Shown: positions 16,693 to 25,874, numbered from the stretch's first letter. The stretch is DNA of 43,631 bases from Xenophilus sp. L33 (GCF_009765735.1 NZ_LMUW01000176.1:73731-117361), one strand, 5' to 3'. A program made the numbers and translations. The notes: generated by a model from the sequence alone, not told the origin.

Positions 16693-17868
16693 ATGAGGAA
16701 GCTGATGAACGCCATCGTCCGGATGCTCTTGTGCGCGGCCACGTTCGGCTGCGCCTGGGCGGGCGCGCAGGAGGTGATCAAGGTCGGCGTGGTGGCGCCC
16801 TTGACCGGGCCTTTCGCATCCGCCGGGCAGGCCTTCAAGAACGGTGTCGACGCCTACATCGGCCTGCACGGCGCGAACGTCGGCGGACGCAAGGTGGAAG
16901 CGGTCTACCGCGACAGCGCCGGCTCCGACCCCTCGCTGGCCAAGCGGCTGGCCGAGGAACTGGTGGTGAAGGACAAGGCGGCGATCCTGATCGGCTTCTA
17001 CCTGACGCCGGAAGCCGCATCGGCGGCTGCGGTCGCGACCGAGGCGAAGGTGCCGCTGATGATGGTGAATGCGGCCTCGCCGTCGCTGATCGACATGTCG
17101 CCGTATTTCGTGCGCATGGGCATGACGATGAACCAGCCGGCCTTCCTGGCGGCGACCTATGCGCGTGGGAAGGGCAAGTCGCGCGGCTACACCGCGGTGG
17201 CCGACTACAGCCCGGGCCACCAGATCGAGCAGTACTTCACCCAGAAGTTCACCGTCGAAGGCGGCACCATGGTCGGCTCGGTGCGCATCCCGCTCAACAC
17301 CACCGACTTCGCGCCCTTCGCCGAGCGCATCGCCAACGCCAACCCGGACGTGATCGAGATGTTCCTGCCGCCCGGCGCCACCGCGGTCGGCTTCATCAAG
17401 GCGCTGGCCGCGCGCGGTCTCACCAAGAAGGTCCTGATCCTCGGCCAGGCCGAGGCCGACGACAACAACCTGCCGGAGTTCGACGACTCGATCGTCGGCT
17501 TCCAGTCGATCATCTATGTCGACGCCTATGCCGACAATCCCGAGACCAAGGCGATGACCGGCTGGCTGCAGAAGAACGTCAGCGCCGACACGCGGCCCAA
17601 CACCCTGAACGTCGGTGCCTACGACGGCATGGCGCTCGCCTACAAGATGATCGCCGACCAGGCCGGCAAGCCCTTCGACGGCGACGTCGCGATGAAGAGC
17701 ATCTCCAACTACACCTTCAAGGGACCGCGCGGCACGGTCACGGTCAACCCCAACCGGCAGCTGACCCAGAACTTCTACGCCCGCGAAGTGGTCAAGGGCC
17801 CGGACGGCGTGAAGAAGAACCAGATCGTCAAGACCTGGGAGAACGAAACGACCACCAACATCAAGTAG
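16693..17868 (+). CDS. ABC transporter substrate-binding protein (Liv/aromatic-acid type)
   Basis: A 391-residue periplasmic binding protein of the branched-chain amino acid family. It has a signal peptide (about 1-25, basic start then a hydrophobic core, likely cut after AGA before QEVIK). The mature protein opens IKVGVVAPLTGPFASAGQAFKNG, typical of LivK-like proteins. In catabolic islands this family often carries aromatic acids rather than amino acids. ATG 16693 is preceded by AAGGAG. Four transporter genes follow directly, so it is the ligand-capturing part of a complete importer co-transcribed with the Rieske oxygenase. Confidence 0.9.
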   Translation: MRKLMNAIVRMLLCAATFGCAWAGAQEVIKVGVVAPLTGPFASAGQAFKNGVDAYIGLHGANVGGRKVEAVYRDSAGSDPSLAKRLAEELVVKDKAAILIGFYLTPEAASAAAVATEAKVPLMMVNAASPSLIDMSPYFVRMGMTMNQPAFLAATYARGKGKSRGYTAVADYSPGHQIEQYFTQKFTVEGGTMVGSVRIPLNTTDFAPFAERIANANPDVIEMFLPPGATAVGFIKALAARGLTKKVLILGQAEADDNNLPEFDDSIVGFQSIIYVDAYADNPETKAMTGWLQKNVSADTRPNTLNVGAYDGMALAYKMIADQAGKPFDGDVAMKSISNYTFKGPRGTVTVNPNRQLTQNFYAREVVKGPDGVKKNQIVKTWENETTTNIK

Positions 17869-17879
17869 GCACGGACGCC

Positions 17880-18749
17880 ATGCAAGTCCTCGGCTTCATC
17901 CTCCTCTACGGCGTCTCGTACGGCCTGGTGTTGTGCCTGGTCTCGCTCGGGCTGGTGGTGACGATGGGCTTGATGCGCCTGGTCAACCTGGCGCACGGTG
18001 CCTTCGCCGCCATCGGCGGCTACATCGCGGTCGGCCTGGCCGCCCGCAGCGGGCTGAGCTTCCCGCTGGCGATCGTGGTGTCGGTGTTCGCGGTGTCGGC
18101 GCTCGGCGTGCTGGCCGAGCGGCTGCTGTTCCGGCGGCTCTACGGCCGCTCCGAGCTTGACCAGGTGGTGGTGACGCTCGGCGTCAACTTCATCGTGGTG
18201 GCGGCCATCACCGCCTTCTTCGGCCCCAATTCGCAGGACCTGCCGCTGCCCGACTACCTCAAGGGCGACATCGACCTCGGCTTTCGCACCTTCGAGCGCT
18301 ACCGGCTCTTCACGACGCTGGTCTGCATCGCGGTGATCGCGGCGCTGTGGTGGGCCTTCGAGCGCACCCGCATCGGCGCGGTGCTGCGCGCCGCGGTCGA
18401 CAACCCGAGCATGACGCAGGCCATCGGCATCAACGTGCCGCGCCTGTTCTCCGGCACCTTCGCGCTCGGCTGCGGCCTCGGCGCGCTCGGCGGAGCGCTC
18501 GGTGCCTACACCCTGCCGATCGAGCCGACCTGGCCCTTCAAGTACCTGGTGCTGATGCTGGTGGTGGTGGCGCTGTCCGGCGAAGGGCAGATCCGCTCGG
18601 CGGTCGCCGTGTCGCTGATCGTCGGCATCGTCGAGGCGGGCGGCCGCTACCTCTTTCCTGAAGCCGGCGGCTTCCTGATCTACCTGCTGCTCATCGGCCT
18701 GATGATCTGGCGGCCGCAGGGGCTGCTGGCACGGCGGCGCTTCGCATGA
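17880..18749 (+). CDS. livH: ABC transporter permease, LivH type
   Basis: A 289-residue, strongly hydrophobic inner-membrane permease. It starts MQVLGFILLYGVSYGLVLCLVSLGLVVTMG, contains LMRLVNLAHGAFAAIGGYIA, the hallmark of LivH, and has about eight predicted membrane spans. The cytoplasmic coupling loop includes GAVLRAAVDNPSMTQAIGINV. It pairs with the LivM-type permease next door to form the channel. Its stop overlaps the next start (ATGA). Confidence 0.9.
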   Translation: MQVLGFILLYGVSYGLVLCLVSLGLVVTMGLMRLVNLAHGAFAAIGGYIAVGLAARSGLSFPLAIVVSVFAVSALGVLAERLLFRRLYGRSELDQVVVTLGVNFIVVAAITAFFGPNSQDLPLPDYLKGDIDLGFRTFERYRLFTTLVCIAVIAALWWAFERTRIGAVLRAAVDNPSMTQAIGINVPRLFSGTFALGCGLGALGGALGAYTLPIEPTWPFKYLVLMLVVVALSGEGQIRSAVAVSLIVGIVEAGGRYLFPEAGGFLIYLLLIGLMIWRPQGLLARRRFA

Positions 18750-19768
18750 ACTGCAATTCCACGCCGCGCACGGGCATGCCGATGACGCCGGTGCCTTCGC
18801 ATTCGATCCTCGCGCGGCAGGGCTGGCGCGGCGCGGAGCTGGCCTGGTTCGCGCTCGCGCTTGCGGCCTGGTTCGTCTTTCCCGACGACCTGGCGATCGG
18901 CACCTCGGTGCTGGTCACGGTGATGTTCGTGCTCTCCTACGACCTGCTGCTGGGCTTCTCGGGCATCCTGTCGCTCGGACACACGGTGTTCTTCGGCCTG
19001 GGCGCCTTCGTCGCCGGCTGGCTGGCGCTGGCGGGGTGGAGCGAGCCGATCAGCGGCGTGCTCGTCGGCGGCCTCGCGGCCGGCCTGCTGGCGGCGCTGG
19101 CCGGTCCGTTCATCCTGCGGCTGAGCGGCCTGCCGCTGCTCATGGTCACGCTCGCGTTGAGCGTGCTGGTGTTCGAGGCCGCCTTCAAGGCGACCGGCCT
19201 CACCGGCGGCGACGACGGCCTGAGCGGACTCAAGCTGTCCCCGGTGTTCGGCATCTTCCGCTGGGGGCTCGGCGCCAGGACGCAGTACCTCTACGCGCTG
19301 GTCTGGCTCGTGGTGGTCTACGTGCTGCTGCGGCGCATCACCGCGTCGCCCTTCGGCGTGATCCTGCAGGCCATCCGCGAGAACCCGACGCGCATGCGCC
19401 TCGCGGGCAACGGCCTGCTGCCGCACCTCACCGCTTCGTTCGCGATCAGCGCGACGGTGGCCGGCATGGCCGGCGCGCTCTTCACGCAGACCGCCTCCTT
19501 CGTCAGCCTGGGCGTGCTCGCGGTCGACAACTCGATCGGCGTGCTGACGATGCTGGTGCTCGGCGGCGTCGGCAGCCTCTACGGCGCGCTGATCGGTGCG
19601 CCGCTCTACATGCTGCTCAAGCACTTCACCTCGCAGTGGAATCCCTACTACTGGATGTTCGTGATCGGTGCCTTGCTGATCGTGGTGGTGCTGGCCGGTC
19701 GCGGCGGCGCTGTCGGCCTGCTGGCGAGCCTGCGGCGGCGCCTCGGCGGCCGATGGAGCGCGAGATGA
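18746..19768 (+). CDS. livM: ABC transporter permease, LivM type
   Basis: A 340-residue inner-membrane permease. The LivM signature YDLLLGFSGILSLGHTVFFGLGAF lies near residue 65, and the coupling segment VILQAIRENPTRMRLAGN near 210. Several long hydrophobic spans lie between them. A hydrophilic N-terminal tail of about 30 residues precedes the first span. It overlaps LivH upstream and the LivG-type gene downstream by 4 bases each, showing translational coupling. Confidence 0.9.
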   Translation: MNCNSTPRTGMPMTPVPSHSILARQGWRGAELAWFALALAAWFVFPDDLAIGTSVLVTVMFVLSYDLLLGFSGILSLGHTVFFGLGAFVAGWLALAGWSEPISGVLVGGLAAGLLAALAGPFILRLSGLPLLMVTLALSVLVFEAAFKATGLTGGDDGLSGLKLSPVFGIFRWGLGARTQYLYALVWLVVVYVLLRRITASPFGVILQAIRENPTRMRLAGNGLLPHLTASFAISATVAGMAGALFTQTASFVSLGVLAVDNSIGVLTMLVLGGVGSLYGALIGAPLYMLLKHFTSQWNPYYWMFVIGALLIVVVLAGRGGAVGLLASLRRRLGGRWSAR

Positions 19769-20592
19769 GCGCGGTGCTCGCCGGCGCGCCGCCGCAGGCC
19801 GCGGTCCAGCCGGCCGCGCCGACCCTGCTCGCGGCCGGGCTGTGCAAGCGCTATGGCGCACTGCAGGTGACCCAGGACGTCAGCCTGCGCCTGGCGCCCG
19901 GCGCGCGCACCGCGCTGATCGGGCCCAACGGCGCGGGCAAGACCACGCTGGTCCACCTGCTGTCCGGCGTGGTGCGCGCCGACAGCGGCAGCCTCGCGGT
20001 GCTGGGCGAAGACCTGACGTCGGCGTCGGCCGCGCTGCGGGCCCGGCGCGGCCTGATCCGCACCTTCCAGATCACCAGCCTCTTCGCCGGGCTGAGCGTC
20101 TTCGAGAACCTCTACATCGCGGTCGCCCAGCGCACCGGCCATGCCTTCGACTTCTGGCGCGCCGCGTCGCGGCAGCGCGCGGTGATGGCGCGGGCCGAGG
20201 CGCTGGTCGAGCAGCTGCGGCTGAACGAGGATGCGCATCGCCGTGTCTCCGAGATCGCCTACGGCCGCCAGCGCCTGGTCGAGATCGGCATCGCGCTGGC
20301 GCTGGAGCCGAAGGTCCTGCTGCTCGACGAGCCGGCCGCCGGCATTCCCAGTTCCGAACTCGACCTGCTGCTGGACGCGGTCGGCAGCCTGCCGCGCGAC
20401 ATCTCGGTGCTGATGATCGAGCACGACATGGAGATGGTGCGGCGCTTCGCCACCGAGGTGGTGGTGCTGGTGCAGGGTGCCGTGCTGACCACCGGCACGC
20501 CGGCCGAGGTGATGGCCGACCCGGAAGTGCAGCGCGTCTACCTCGGCCACGCCGGCAAGAAGCGCTTCGACGGAGCCGCCTCCCATGCTTGA
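19765..20592 (+). CDS. livG: ABC transporter ATP-binding protein, LivG type
   Basis: A 275-residue ATPase. Walker A is GPNGAGKTT, the LivG-style signature is IAYGRQRLVEIGIAL (instead of LSGGQ), Walker B is VLLLDEPAAGI, and the H-loop follows in MIEHDM. It drives import with the LivF-type ATPase. I take ATG 19765, which overlaps the previous stop as in the other junctions; ATG 19753 is an alternative. The first 20 residues are an Ala/Pro-rich extension. Confidence 0.9.
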   Translation: MSAVLAGAPPQAAVQPAAPTLLAAGLCKRYGALQVTQDVSLRLAPGARTALIGPNGAGKTTLVHLLSGVVRADSGSLAVLGEDLTSASAALRARRGLIRTFQITSLFAGLSVFENLYIAVAQRTGHAFDFWRAASRQRAVMARAEALVEQLRLNEDAHRRVSEIAYGRQRLVEIGIALALEPKVLLLDEPAAGIPSSELDLLLDAVGSLPRDISVLMIEHDMEMVRRFATEVVVLVQGAVLTTGTPAEVMADPEVQRVYLGHAGKKRFDGAASHA

Positions 20593-21295
20593 GATCTCGC
20601 AACTGATCGGCGGCTGGGGCCAGACGATGGTCGTCGAGGGCCTGAGCGCCACGGTGCAGCGCGGCGAGACGCTGGCGGTGCTCGGGCGCAACGGCGTCGG
20701 CAAGTCGACCCTGCTCGAACTGGTCGTCGGGCGCGCGGACCGCCGCTCCGGCGAGGTCCGGGTCGGCGGCAAGAGCGTGTCCAGCCTGGCGATCCATGCG
20801 CGCGCCTGGGCCGGCATCGGCTACGTGCCGCAGGGCCGCGAGGTCTTTCCGAGCCTGACCGTCATGGAGCACCTGGTGGTCGCCCAGCGCGCCGGCGACT
20901 GGACGCTGAAGGGCGTCTTCCAGCTGTTCCCGCGCCTGCAGGAGCGGCAGGCCAGCTACGGCAACCAGCTTTCCGGCGGCGAGCAGCAGATGCTGGCGCT
21001 GGCGCGCGCGCTGCTCGGCAACCCGACCGTGCTGCTGCTGGACGAGCCCTTCGAGGGCCTGGCGCCGGTGGTGGTCGAGTCGCTGGTCGAGAGCATCAAG
21101 CAGATCGCTGCAAGCAGCGCCCTGGCGATCCTGCTGGTCGAGCAGCGCGTCGACATCGCGCTCGACCTGGCGGACCGCTGCCTGGTGATGGACCGCGGCC
21201 GCGTGGTGCACGAAGGCAGCGCGGCCAGCCTGGCGGGCGACGAACGCCGGGTGGCGGCCCTGATGGGCCTGGGCGAATTCGAATCACATCCATAA
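20585..21295 (+). CDS. livF: ABC transporter ATP-binding protein, LivF type
   Basis: A 236-residue ATPase of usual LivF length. Walker A is GRNGVGKST, the Q-loop region is GYVPQGREVFPSLTV, the signature is LSGGEQQMLALARAL, and Walker B is VLLLDEPFEGLAP. It overlaps the LivG-type gene by 8 bases and completes the five-part importer. The next gene, an SDR, starts 11 bases downstream, so transport and catabolic genes share one transcript. Confidence 0.92.
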   Translation: MLEISQLIGGWGQTMVVEGLSATVQRGETLAVLGRNGVGKSTLLELVVGRADRRSGEVRVGGKSVSSLAIHARAWAGIGYVPQGREVFPSLTVMEHLVVAQRAGDWTLKGVFQLFPRLQERQASYGNQLSGGEQQMLALARALLGNPTVLLLDEPFEGLAPVVVESLVESIKQIAASSALAILLVEQRVDIALDLADRCLVMDRGRVVHEGSAASLAGDERRVAALMGLGEFESHP

Positions 21296-21306
21296 GGAAC
21301 AAAGAC

Positions 21307-22116
21307 ATGAAGAAAGTGGCCCTCGTGACCGGATGCAGCTCGGGCTTCGGCGAAGCCATCGCGCTCGGATTGCTGCGCCATGACGTCGAGGTGGTCGCGA
21401 CCCTTCGATCGCCCGCCAAGGCGCCGGCCGCACTGCGCGCCGCCGGTGCCCACCTGCGTGCGTTGGACGTGACCAGCGAGGCGTCGCGCAAGGAGACGGT
21501 CGAATGGATGCTCGCGCAGTTCGGCCGTATCGACCTGCTGGTGAACAACGCCGGCATCGCGGTGCGCGGCTCGATCGAGGACACCCCCGAGGAAATGCTG
21601 CGCAAGGTCATGGAGACCAACTTCTTCGGCCCCATCGCGCTGTGCCGCGCCGTGCTGCCCGCGATGCGCAAGCAGCGCGCGGGGCGCATCGTCAACGTCA
21701 CCGCGATCGGTGCCTTGCTGTGCTCGCCCTTCCTCGGCGCCTATTGCGCGTCGAAACATGCGATGGACGCGGCCTCGTCGGCGCTGGACATCGAGGTCAA
21801 GGCGCTCGGCATCCGGGTCGGCTCGGTGCTGCCCGGGCAGTTCAAGACGGCCATCGGCGACAACATGGCGCATGCGCCGCTGGGCGCGGACTATGCCGCG
21901 GTCTCCGAGGTGCTGGCGCGCAAGTTCGCCGAGCGCGGCGCGGTGGCCGATGCCGACCTGACGCCGGTGGTCGAAGCGGTGTGGGCGGTCGCCAGCAGCG
22001 CCGAGCCGCAGCAGCGCACCCTCGTCGGCGGCGGCAGCGCCTTGCTGCTGCCGCCGGTGGTGGCGGAACTGGAGAAGATCCACCAGATCGAGCTGGAACG
22101 CGCCCGCCTGGGCTGA
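21307..22116 (+). CDS. Short-chain dehydrogenase/reductase with altered catalytic serine
   Basis: A 269-residue SDR. The cofactor motif is TGCSSGFGEAIA near the N-terminus, the structural NNAG motif is present, and the active-site pair is Tyr146 and Lys150 (AYCASK). The serine expected 13 residues before the tyrosine is Ala133 (NVTAIG). Thr132 is next to it. Loss of the serine usually lowers classic alcohol/ketone activity, so the enzyme may use another residue or have another role. The long C-terminal part (about 190-269) ends with a helix rich in charged residues. It is co-transcribed with the importer. Confidence 0.85.
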   Translation: MKKVALVTGCSSGFGEAIALGLLRHDVEVVATLRSPAKAPAALRAAGAHLRALDVTSEASRKETVEWMLAQFGRIDLLVNNAGIAVRGSIEDTPEEMLRKVMETNFFGPIALCRAVLPAMRKQRAGRIVNVTAIGALLCSPFLGAYCASKHAMDAASSALDIEVKALGIRVGSVLPGQFKTAIGDNMAHAPLGADYAAVSEVLARKFAERGAVADADLTPVVEAVWAVASSAEPQQRTLVGGGSALLLPPVVAELEKIHQIELERARLG

Positions 22117-22138
22117 AGCCGCCACAGGAGACGAATGC

Positions 22139-22903
22139 ATGACGACCGAACTGCTCACCGACATCCGCGACGGCGTGCTGGTGATGACACTCAACCGCCC
22201 CGCCGCGCGCAACGCGATGAACCGCTCGCTGTCGCACGAGGTCGCGGCGGCGCTCGACCTGCTCGAGCAGCGGGCCGACCTGCGCGCCGCGATCCTCACC
22301 GGCGCCGGCGGCCACTTCTGCTCCGGCATGGACCTGAAGGCCTTCGTGCGCGGCGAGATGCCGCAGGTCGAGGGCCGCGGCTTCGGCGGCCTCACGAGCA
22401 GGCCTCCGGCCAAGCCGCTGATCGCCGCAGTCGAGGGCTATGCGCTGGCCGGCGGCTTCGAGATGGTGCTGGCCTGCGACCTGGTCATCGCCTCGCGCGA
22501 GGCCGCCTTCGGCCTGCCCGAGGTGAAACGCGGCCTGGCCGCGACCGCTGGCGGACTGATCCGGCTGCCGCAGCGCATCCCGTACCACGTCGCGATGCAA
22601 TACGTGCTGACCGGCGACCTGCTGCCGGCAACGAGGGCGTACGAACTCGGCCTGGTGAACGCGTTGACCGCGCCCGGCGCGAGCCTCGACACCGCGCTGG
22701 CGCTGGCGCATCGCATGATCCAGAACGGCCCTCTGGCCTTGATCGCCGCCAAGCGCGTGGTGCGTGAATCGCGCGACTGGAGCGAAGACGAGGCGCTCGA
22801 ACGGCAGGGGTGCTACACCGACGCGGTGCTCGCCTCGGACGACGGGAAGGAGGGCGCGCGGGCGTTCGCCGAGAAGCGTCCGCCGGTGTGGAAGGGTGCC
22901 TGA
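22139..22903 (+). CDS. Enoyl-CoA hydratase (both catalytic Glu present)
   Basis: A 254-residue crotonase. The oxyanion motifs are LTGAGGHFCSGMDL and EGYALAGGFEMVLACD. The two general acid/base glutamates of true hydratases are present: Glu108 (AGGFEM) and Glu128 (FGLPEVKRGL). It should hydrate a 2,3-enoyl-CoA. Unlike the two PaaG-like crotonases in this window, it looks like a standard hydratase. ATG 22139 is used; an out-of-frame ATG lies 4 bases upstream. It is the last gene of the operon that begins at the Rieske oxygenase. Confidence 0.88.
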   Translation: MTTELLTDIRDGVLVMTLNRPAARNAMNRSLSHEVAAALDLLEQRADLRAAILTGAGGHFCSGMDLKAFVRGEMPQVEGRGFGGLTSRPPAKPLIAAVEGYALAGGFEMVLACDLVIASREAAFGLPEVKRGLAATAGGLIRLPQRIPYHVAMQYVLTGDLLPATRAYELGLVNALTAPGASLDTALALAHRMIQNGPLALIAAKRVVRESRDWSEDEALERQGCYTDAVLASDDGKEGARAFAEKRPPVWKGA

Positions 22904-22931
22904 AGCGGCCGGAGCGATGGACCCCGCGGCC

Positions 22932-22937
22932 TATAAT
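22932..22937 (+). promoter_or_regulatory. TATAAT -10 box of the first TetR gene
   Basis: A perfect TATAAT lies 62 bases before the TTG start. The paralogous TetR gene at 31.2 kb has CATAAT at a like distance, and both are followed by CGGTTGARTC. No good -35 hexamer is visible. Confidence 0.45.
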
Positions 22938-22993
22938 CGTCGGTTGAGTCAAGACATGGCGCCAAGTCCGCGCCTCCAACAAGGGGTGAGGGA

Positions 22994-23734
22994 TTGAGAG
23001 CGAAGGCGCACCGGCTCATGCACAGCCTGACGAGCTCCCAGGACACGGAAGTCGTCAACGTGCGACGCCGTCAACAGCGTTCCGCGGACACCCGCGAACG
23101 CATCCTGGCAGCCGCCTTCGAGGAGTTCGCCGAACGCGGCTTCGAGGCCACTTCCACCCGCTCGATCGCCGCCAGCGCCGGCGTCCAGCATCCGCTGGTC
23201 ACGCATCACTTCGAAAGCAAGGAAGGCCTCTGGAAGGTGGTGCTGACCACGGTGCAGGCGAATTTCGTCGAGTATTACGGCCGCTACGTCCACGGCGAGA
23301 AACACGAGGACGACGTCGAGGAACTGCGCCGGCTGCAGGAGGCCTACATCCGCTTTACCGCCGCCTTCCCGAACTATTCGCGCCTGATCTTCCACATGGG
23401 CAGCCGGCCCGGCCCGCTGCTCGACTGGCTGCTCGAATCGCAGGCCAAGACCTACTTCCGCTCGCTCACCCAGCTGATCAAGTCGGCGCAGGCGCAGGGC
23501 CGCTATGTCGAGGGCGACCCGACGCACCTGCAATACCTCTTCATCGGCTGCGTCACCCGCATCTTCATGCAGTGGGCCGAAGCCGAGCGGGTGATGGGCA
23601 AGTCGCTCGCCTCCGAGACCTTCGTCGAGCAGCACGTCAAGCTCTGCCTCGACCTCTTCTTCCGCGACCCGCCCGCCGCGGCGAGCGCACCGGCGAAGAA
23701 GGCGCGCAAGGCCGCCGTCAGCCGTTCGGCGTGA
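22994..23734 (+). CDS. TetR/AcrR-family regulator (paralogue 1)
   Basis: A 246-residue TetR protein. The DNA-binding domain covers about 28-80 (TRERILAAAFEEFAERGFEATSTRSIA, then GVQHPLVTHHFESKEGLW). The ligand domain follows. The C-terminus is Ala/Lys/Arg-rich (AKKARKAAVSRSA). The TTG at 22994 is preferred over ATG 23018, because the paralogue at 31.3 kb has the same TTG-R-A leader and no ATG at all in that region. A GGGGTGAGG ribosome site precedes it. It is very close in sequence to the second TetR, and both probably read the shared promoter motif. It overlaps the convergent MDR gene by 17 bases. Confidence 0.88.
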   Translation: MRAKAHRLMHSLTSSQDTEVVNVRRRQQRSADTRERILAAAFEEFAERGFEATSTRSIAASAGVQHPLVTHHFESKEGLWKVVLTTVQANFVEYYGRYVHGEKHEDDVEELRRLQEAYIRFTAAFPNYSRLIFHMGSRPGPLLDWLLESQAKTYFRSLTQLIKSAQAQGRYVEGDPTHLQYLFIGCVTRIFMQWAEAERVMGKSLASETFVEQHVKLCLDLFFRDPPAAASAPAKKARKAAVSRSA

Positions 23735-24866
23735 CCAGGTACTTCGTGCCGGTGGCGCGGCGGTTGTAGATCGCGATCGTCTCGGGCACCAGCATCTGCG
23801 CCAGGCTCACCGATTGCGCGTAGTGGCTCGCGAAGGTGGTCGTCAACTCGGCGGCGACCCGCGCCTTCAGCCGCTCCTGCGTCTCGGCGCCGAGTTCCTC
23901 CAGCTTGGGGAAGAGCAGGAAGCCGCCCATCGTCCAGGCCATGCCGAAGTTGCGCTCGAAGCTCACCGGGCTGCGGTCGAGGCTGCCGTAGAAGTAGAGC
24001 TGCTTCAACACCGACGAGCCGTAGCGGCTGTAGGCCTGCGTGTGCGTGCGGCGGGTCGCGGCTTCCATCGCCAGCAGGATCTGGCCGGCGAGCGTGCCGC
24101 CGCCGGTGGCGTCGAAGGCGAGGGTCGCGCCGGTGGCGGCGATCGCATCGACCAGGTCGTCCCGGAAGCCCGGCGCGCTGGTGTCGCAGACATGCGGCGC
24201 ACCGGCCGCCCGCAGCAGCGCGGCCTGCTCCGGCCGCCGCACCACGTTCACCAGCCCGATGCCGTCGGCGCGGCAGATCCGCTCGAGCATCTGCCCGAGG
24301 TTCGATGCCGCGGCGGTATGGACGATCGCCTTGTGGCCGTCCCGGCGCATGGTCTCGACCATCGCCAGCGCGGTCAGCGGATTGACGAAGCAGGACGCGC
24401 CCTGCACCGCGGTCGCGCCATCCGGCAGCACCAGCAGCCGGTCGACCGGCACGCAGCGCACCTGGCCGTAGGCCGAGCCGCCCGGCGCCGCCACGAGGCG
24501 GCCCATCAAGGCGCGCGCGGCCGGCGAATCGCCGGCGGCGACGACCGTGCCCGCGCCTTCGTTGCCGACGGTCATCGGGACGTCGAGGCGGTCCGCCATC
24601 GCATGCAGGGCCGCGGGCGGGATCCGCGCCGTGACCACGCGCCGCTCGCGCGGTCCGGTGGCCTGGAGCGTCGCCATGTCGGCCGTGTCGAAGAGCAGGC
24701 CGAGGTCCGACGGATTCAGCGGCGCCGCCTCCATGCGCACCAGCACCTCGCCGGGCTTGGGCTCGGGCACCGGCATGTCGACGATCGACAGCTCCAGCTC
24801 GCCGGAAGACCTGATCAGCGAGCGAAGTTGCAGGGCGGTGCCGCCCGGGTTCGCGGTGAAGCTCAT
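23718..24866 (-). CDS. MDR-family NAD(P)-dependent oxidoreductase (quinone-reductase-like)
   Basis: A 382-residue medium-chain dehydrogenase/reductase without the zinc ligands of alcohol dehydrogenases. Visible parts are EPKPGEVLVRMEAAPLNPSDLGLL near residue 40, VGNEGAGTVVAAG around 100, and the nucleotide-binding segment IVHTAAASNLGQML. C-terminal SLDRSPVSFERNFGMAWTMGG is a longer loop than usual. It could reduce an enone or unsaturated ring-fission product. ATG 24866 is used; a GTG at 24875 is possible. It is the last gene of the minus-strand operon, 13 bases after the extradiol dioxygenase, and its end overlaps the TetR gene. Confidence 0.8.
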   Translation of the reverse strand: MSFTANPGGTALQLRSLIRSSGELELSIVDMPVPEPKPGEVLVRMEAAPLNPSDLGLLFDTADMATLQATGPRERRVVTARIPPAALHAMADRLDVPMTVGNEGAGTVVAAGDSPAARALMGRLVAAPGGSAYGQVRCVPVDRLLVLPDGATAVQGASCFVNPLTALAMVETMRRDGHKAIVHTAAASNLGQMLERICRADGIGLVNVVRRPEQAALLRAAGAPHVCDTSAPGFRDDLVDAIAATGATLAFDATGGGTLAGQILLAMEAATRRTHTQAYSRYGSSVLKQLYFYGSLDRSPVSFERNFGMAWTMGGFLLFPKLEELGAETQERLKARVAAELTTTFASHYAQSVSLAQMLVPETIAIYNRRATGTKYLVTPNG

Positions 24867-24879
24867 CGTCGCCACCGCC

Positions 24880-25872
24880 TCAGCGCCAGACGGCGAAGGC
24901 TGCGCCGACGCCGGTGCCGGCCGGCGTGCGGTACAGCGCGTGGTAGTCCTTCCAGTCGAGCGCCAGCGATTCCACCGCGCCGGCCAGCACCACCCAGTTG
25001 AGGATTTCCGACGAGCCCGAATTGAGCGCGGCGCGCGGGATGCCGCGCAAGGTGGCGTGGTCGCCGCTCTCGAAGGCGTCGAGCACCCGGCGGTCCAGTT
25101 GCTCGTCGACCATGAAGTGGCTGAGGCCGCCCGAGGCGACGATCGCGACGCGCAGCGGGCTCGGGCTTCGCGCGATCACCCGCGCCAGCGCGCGGCCGAG
25201 GTCGTGGCAGCGCGCCGCGCTCGGCACGTTCGGCGGGTAGTAGGTATTGAGCAGCAGCGGCACCACCGGAATCTCGCGTCCGCGAAAAAGCCGCTTGACG
25301 ATGAAGCCGTAGGCATGGCCGAAGCCGGCGGCCTTCGGGTTCGCGACCCGCGCCGAGGTCGCGATGTCGAAGTTTTCGTCCATCAGTCCGCTGATCAACT
25401 GCAGTGCGAACTGCGGTGCGCCGGGCACCACGTGCGTGTCGTCCATCAGGTAGCCGCGGCCCATGTCGCGCACCCAGTCGGCGCTTTCCGCGTGGCCGTA
25501 CATGTCGCTGGTGATGATGCTTTCGCCGTGGAAGAGCGAGATGGCCGGCTGGTTGGCGTCGGTGAACAGCTCGCGCTGGTCGTCGCCGACGATCAGCACC
25601 ACGTCGGGCTCGGCCGCCGCGAAGTCGTCGGCCAGGCGTTCGAGCGCGCGGTCGCAGGCCGCCGACTTGCGGTCGAGATGCTCCGGCGTCACCACCTCGG
25701 CATAGCGCGGACCGACCTCGGCCAGCACCTCTTCGTAGGTGAGCAGGCGGCCGTCCGAGAGATTGAGTTCCTGGTTGGCGTAGTCGGCGTTCGCGCGGTG
25801 CTGCCACTGCTCGGCGGTCAAGGTCAGCATGGGGGTGTGGGAAGACCCGATCCCCAGCACGATGTTCGCCAT
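24880..25872 (-). CDS. LigB-superfamily (type II) extradiol ring-cleavage dioxygenase 1, LigZ/DesZ-like
   Basis: A 330-residue single-subunit dioxygenase. It opens IVLGIGSSHTPML with the iron-ligand-type His12, has VGDDQ near 96, GHAYGF (His186), SGGLSHF (His252) and a NSGSSEILNWV segment with Glu289, the likely acidic iron ligand by analogy with LigB. Enzymes of this class open catechol rings with O2 and Fe(II); the single-chain 330-residue form is like LigZ and 3-O-methylgallate dioxygenase DesZ. It directly follows a LigY-like hydrolase gene (2-base gap), so the hydrolase probably takes its ring-fission product. A second copy lies at 30.2 kb. Confidence 0.85.
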   Translation of the reverse strand: MANIVLGIGSSHTPMLTLTAEQWQHRANADYANQELNLSDGRLLTYEEVLAEVGPRYAEVVTPEHLDRKSAACDRALERLADDFAAAEPDVVLIVGDDQRELFTDANQPAISLFHGESIITSDMYGHAESADWVRDMGRGYLMDDTHVVPGAPQFALQLISGLMDENFDIATSARVANPKAAGFGHAYGFIVKRLFRGREIPVVPLLLNTYYPPNVPSAARCHDLGRALARVIARSPSPLRVAIVASGGLSHFMVDEQLDRRVLDAFESGDHATLRGIPRAALNSGSSEILNWVVLAGAVESLALDWKDYHALYRTPAGTGVGAAFAVWR

Positions 25873-25874
25873 GG

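Noticed and set aside
15633..17879. Long plus-strand frame joining the Rieske and binding-protein region to the LivH-type permease
   Set aside because: Only the part from 17880 onward is the permease; the upstream part is an out-of-frame reading of the oxygenase and binding-protein genes, so it is not a fusion.
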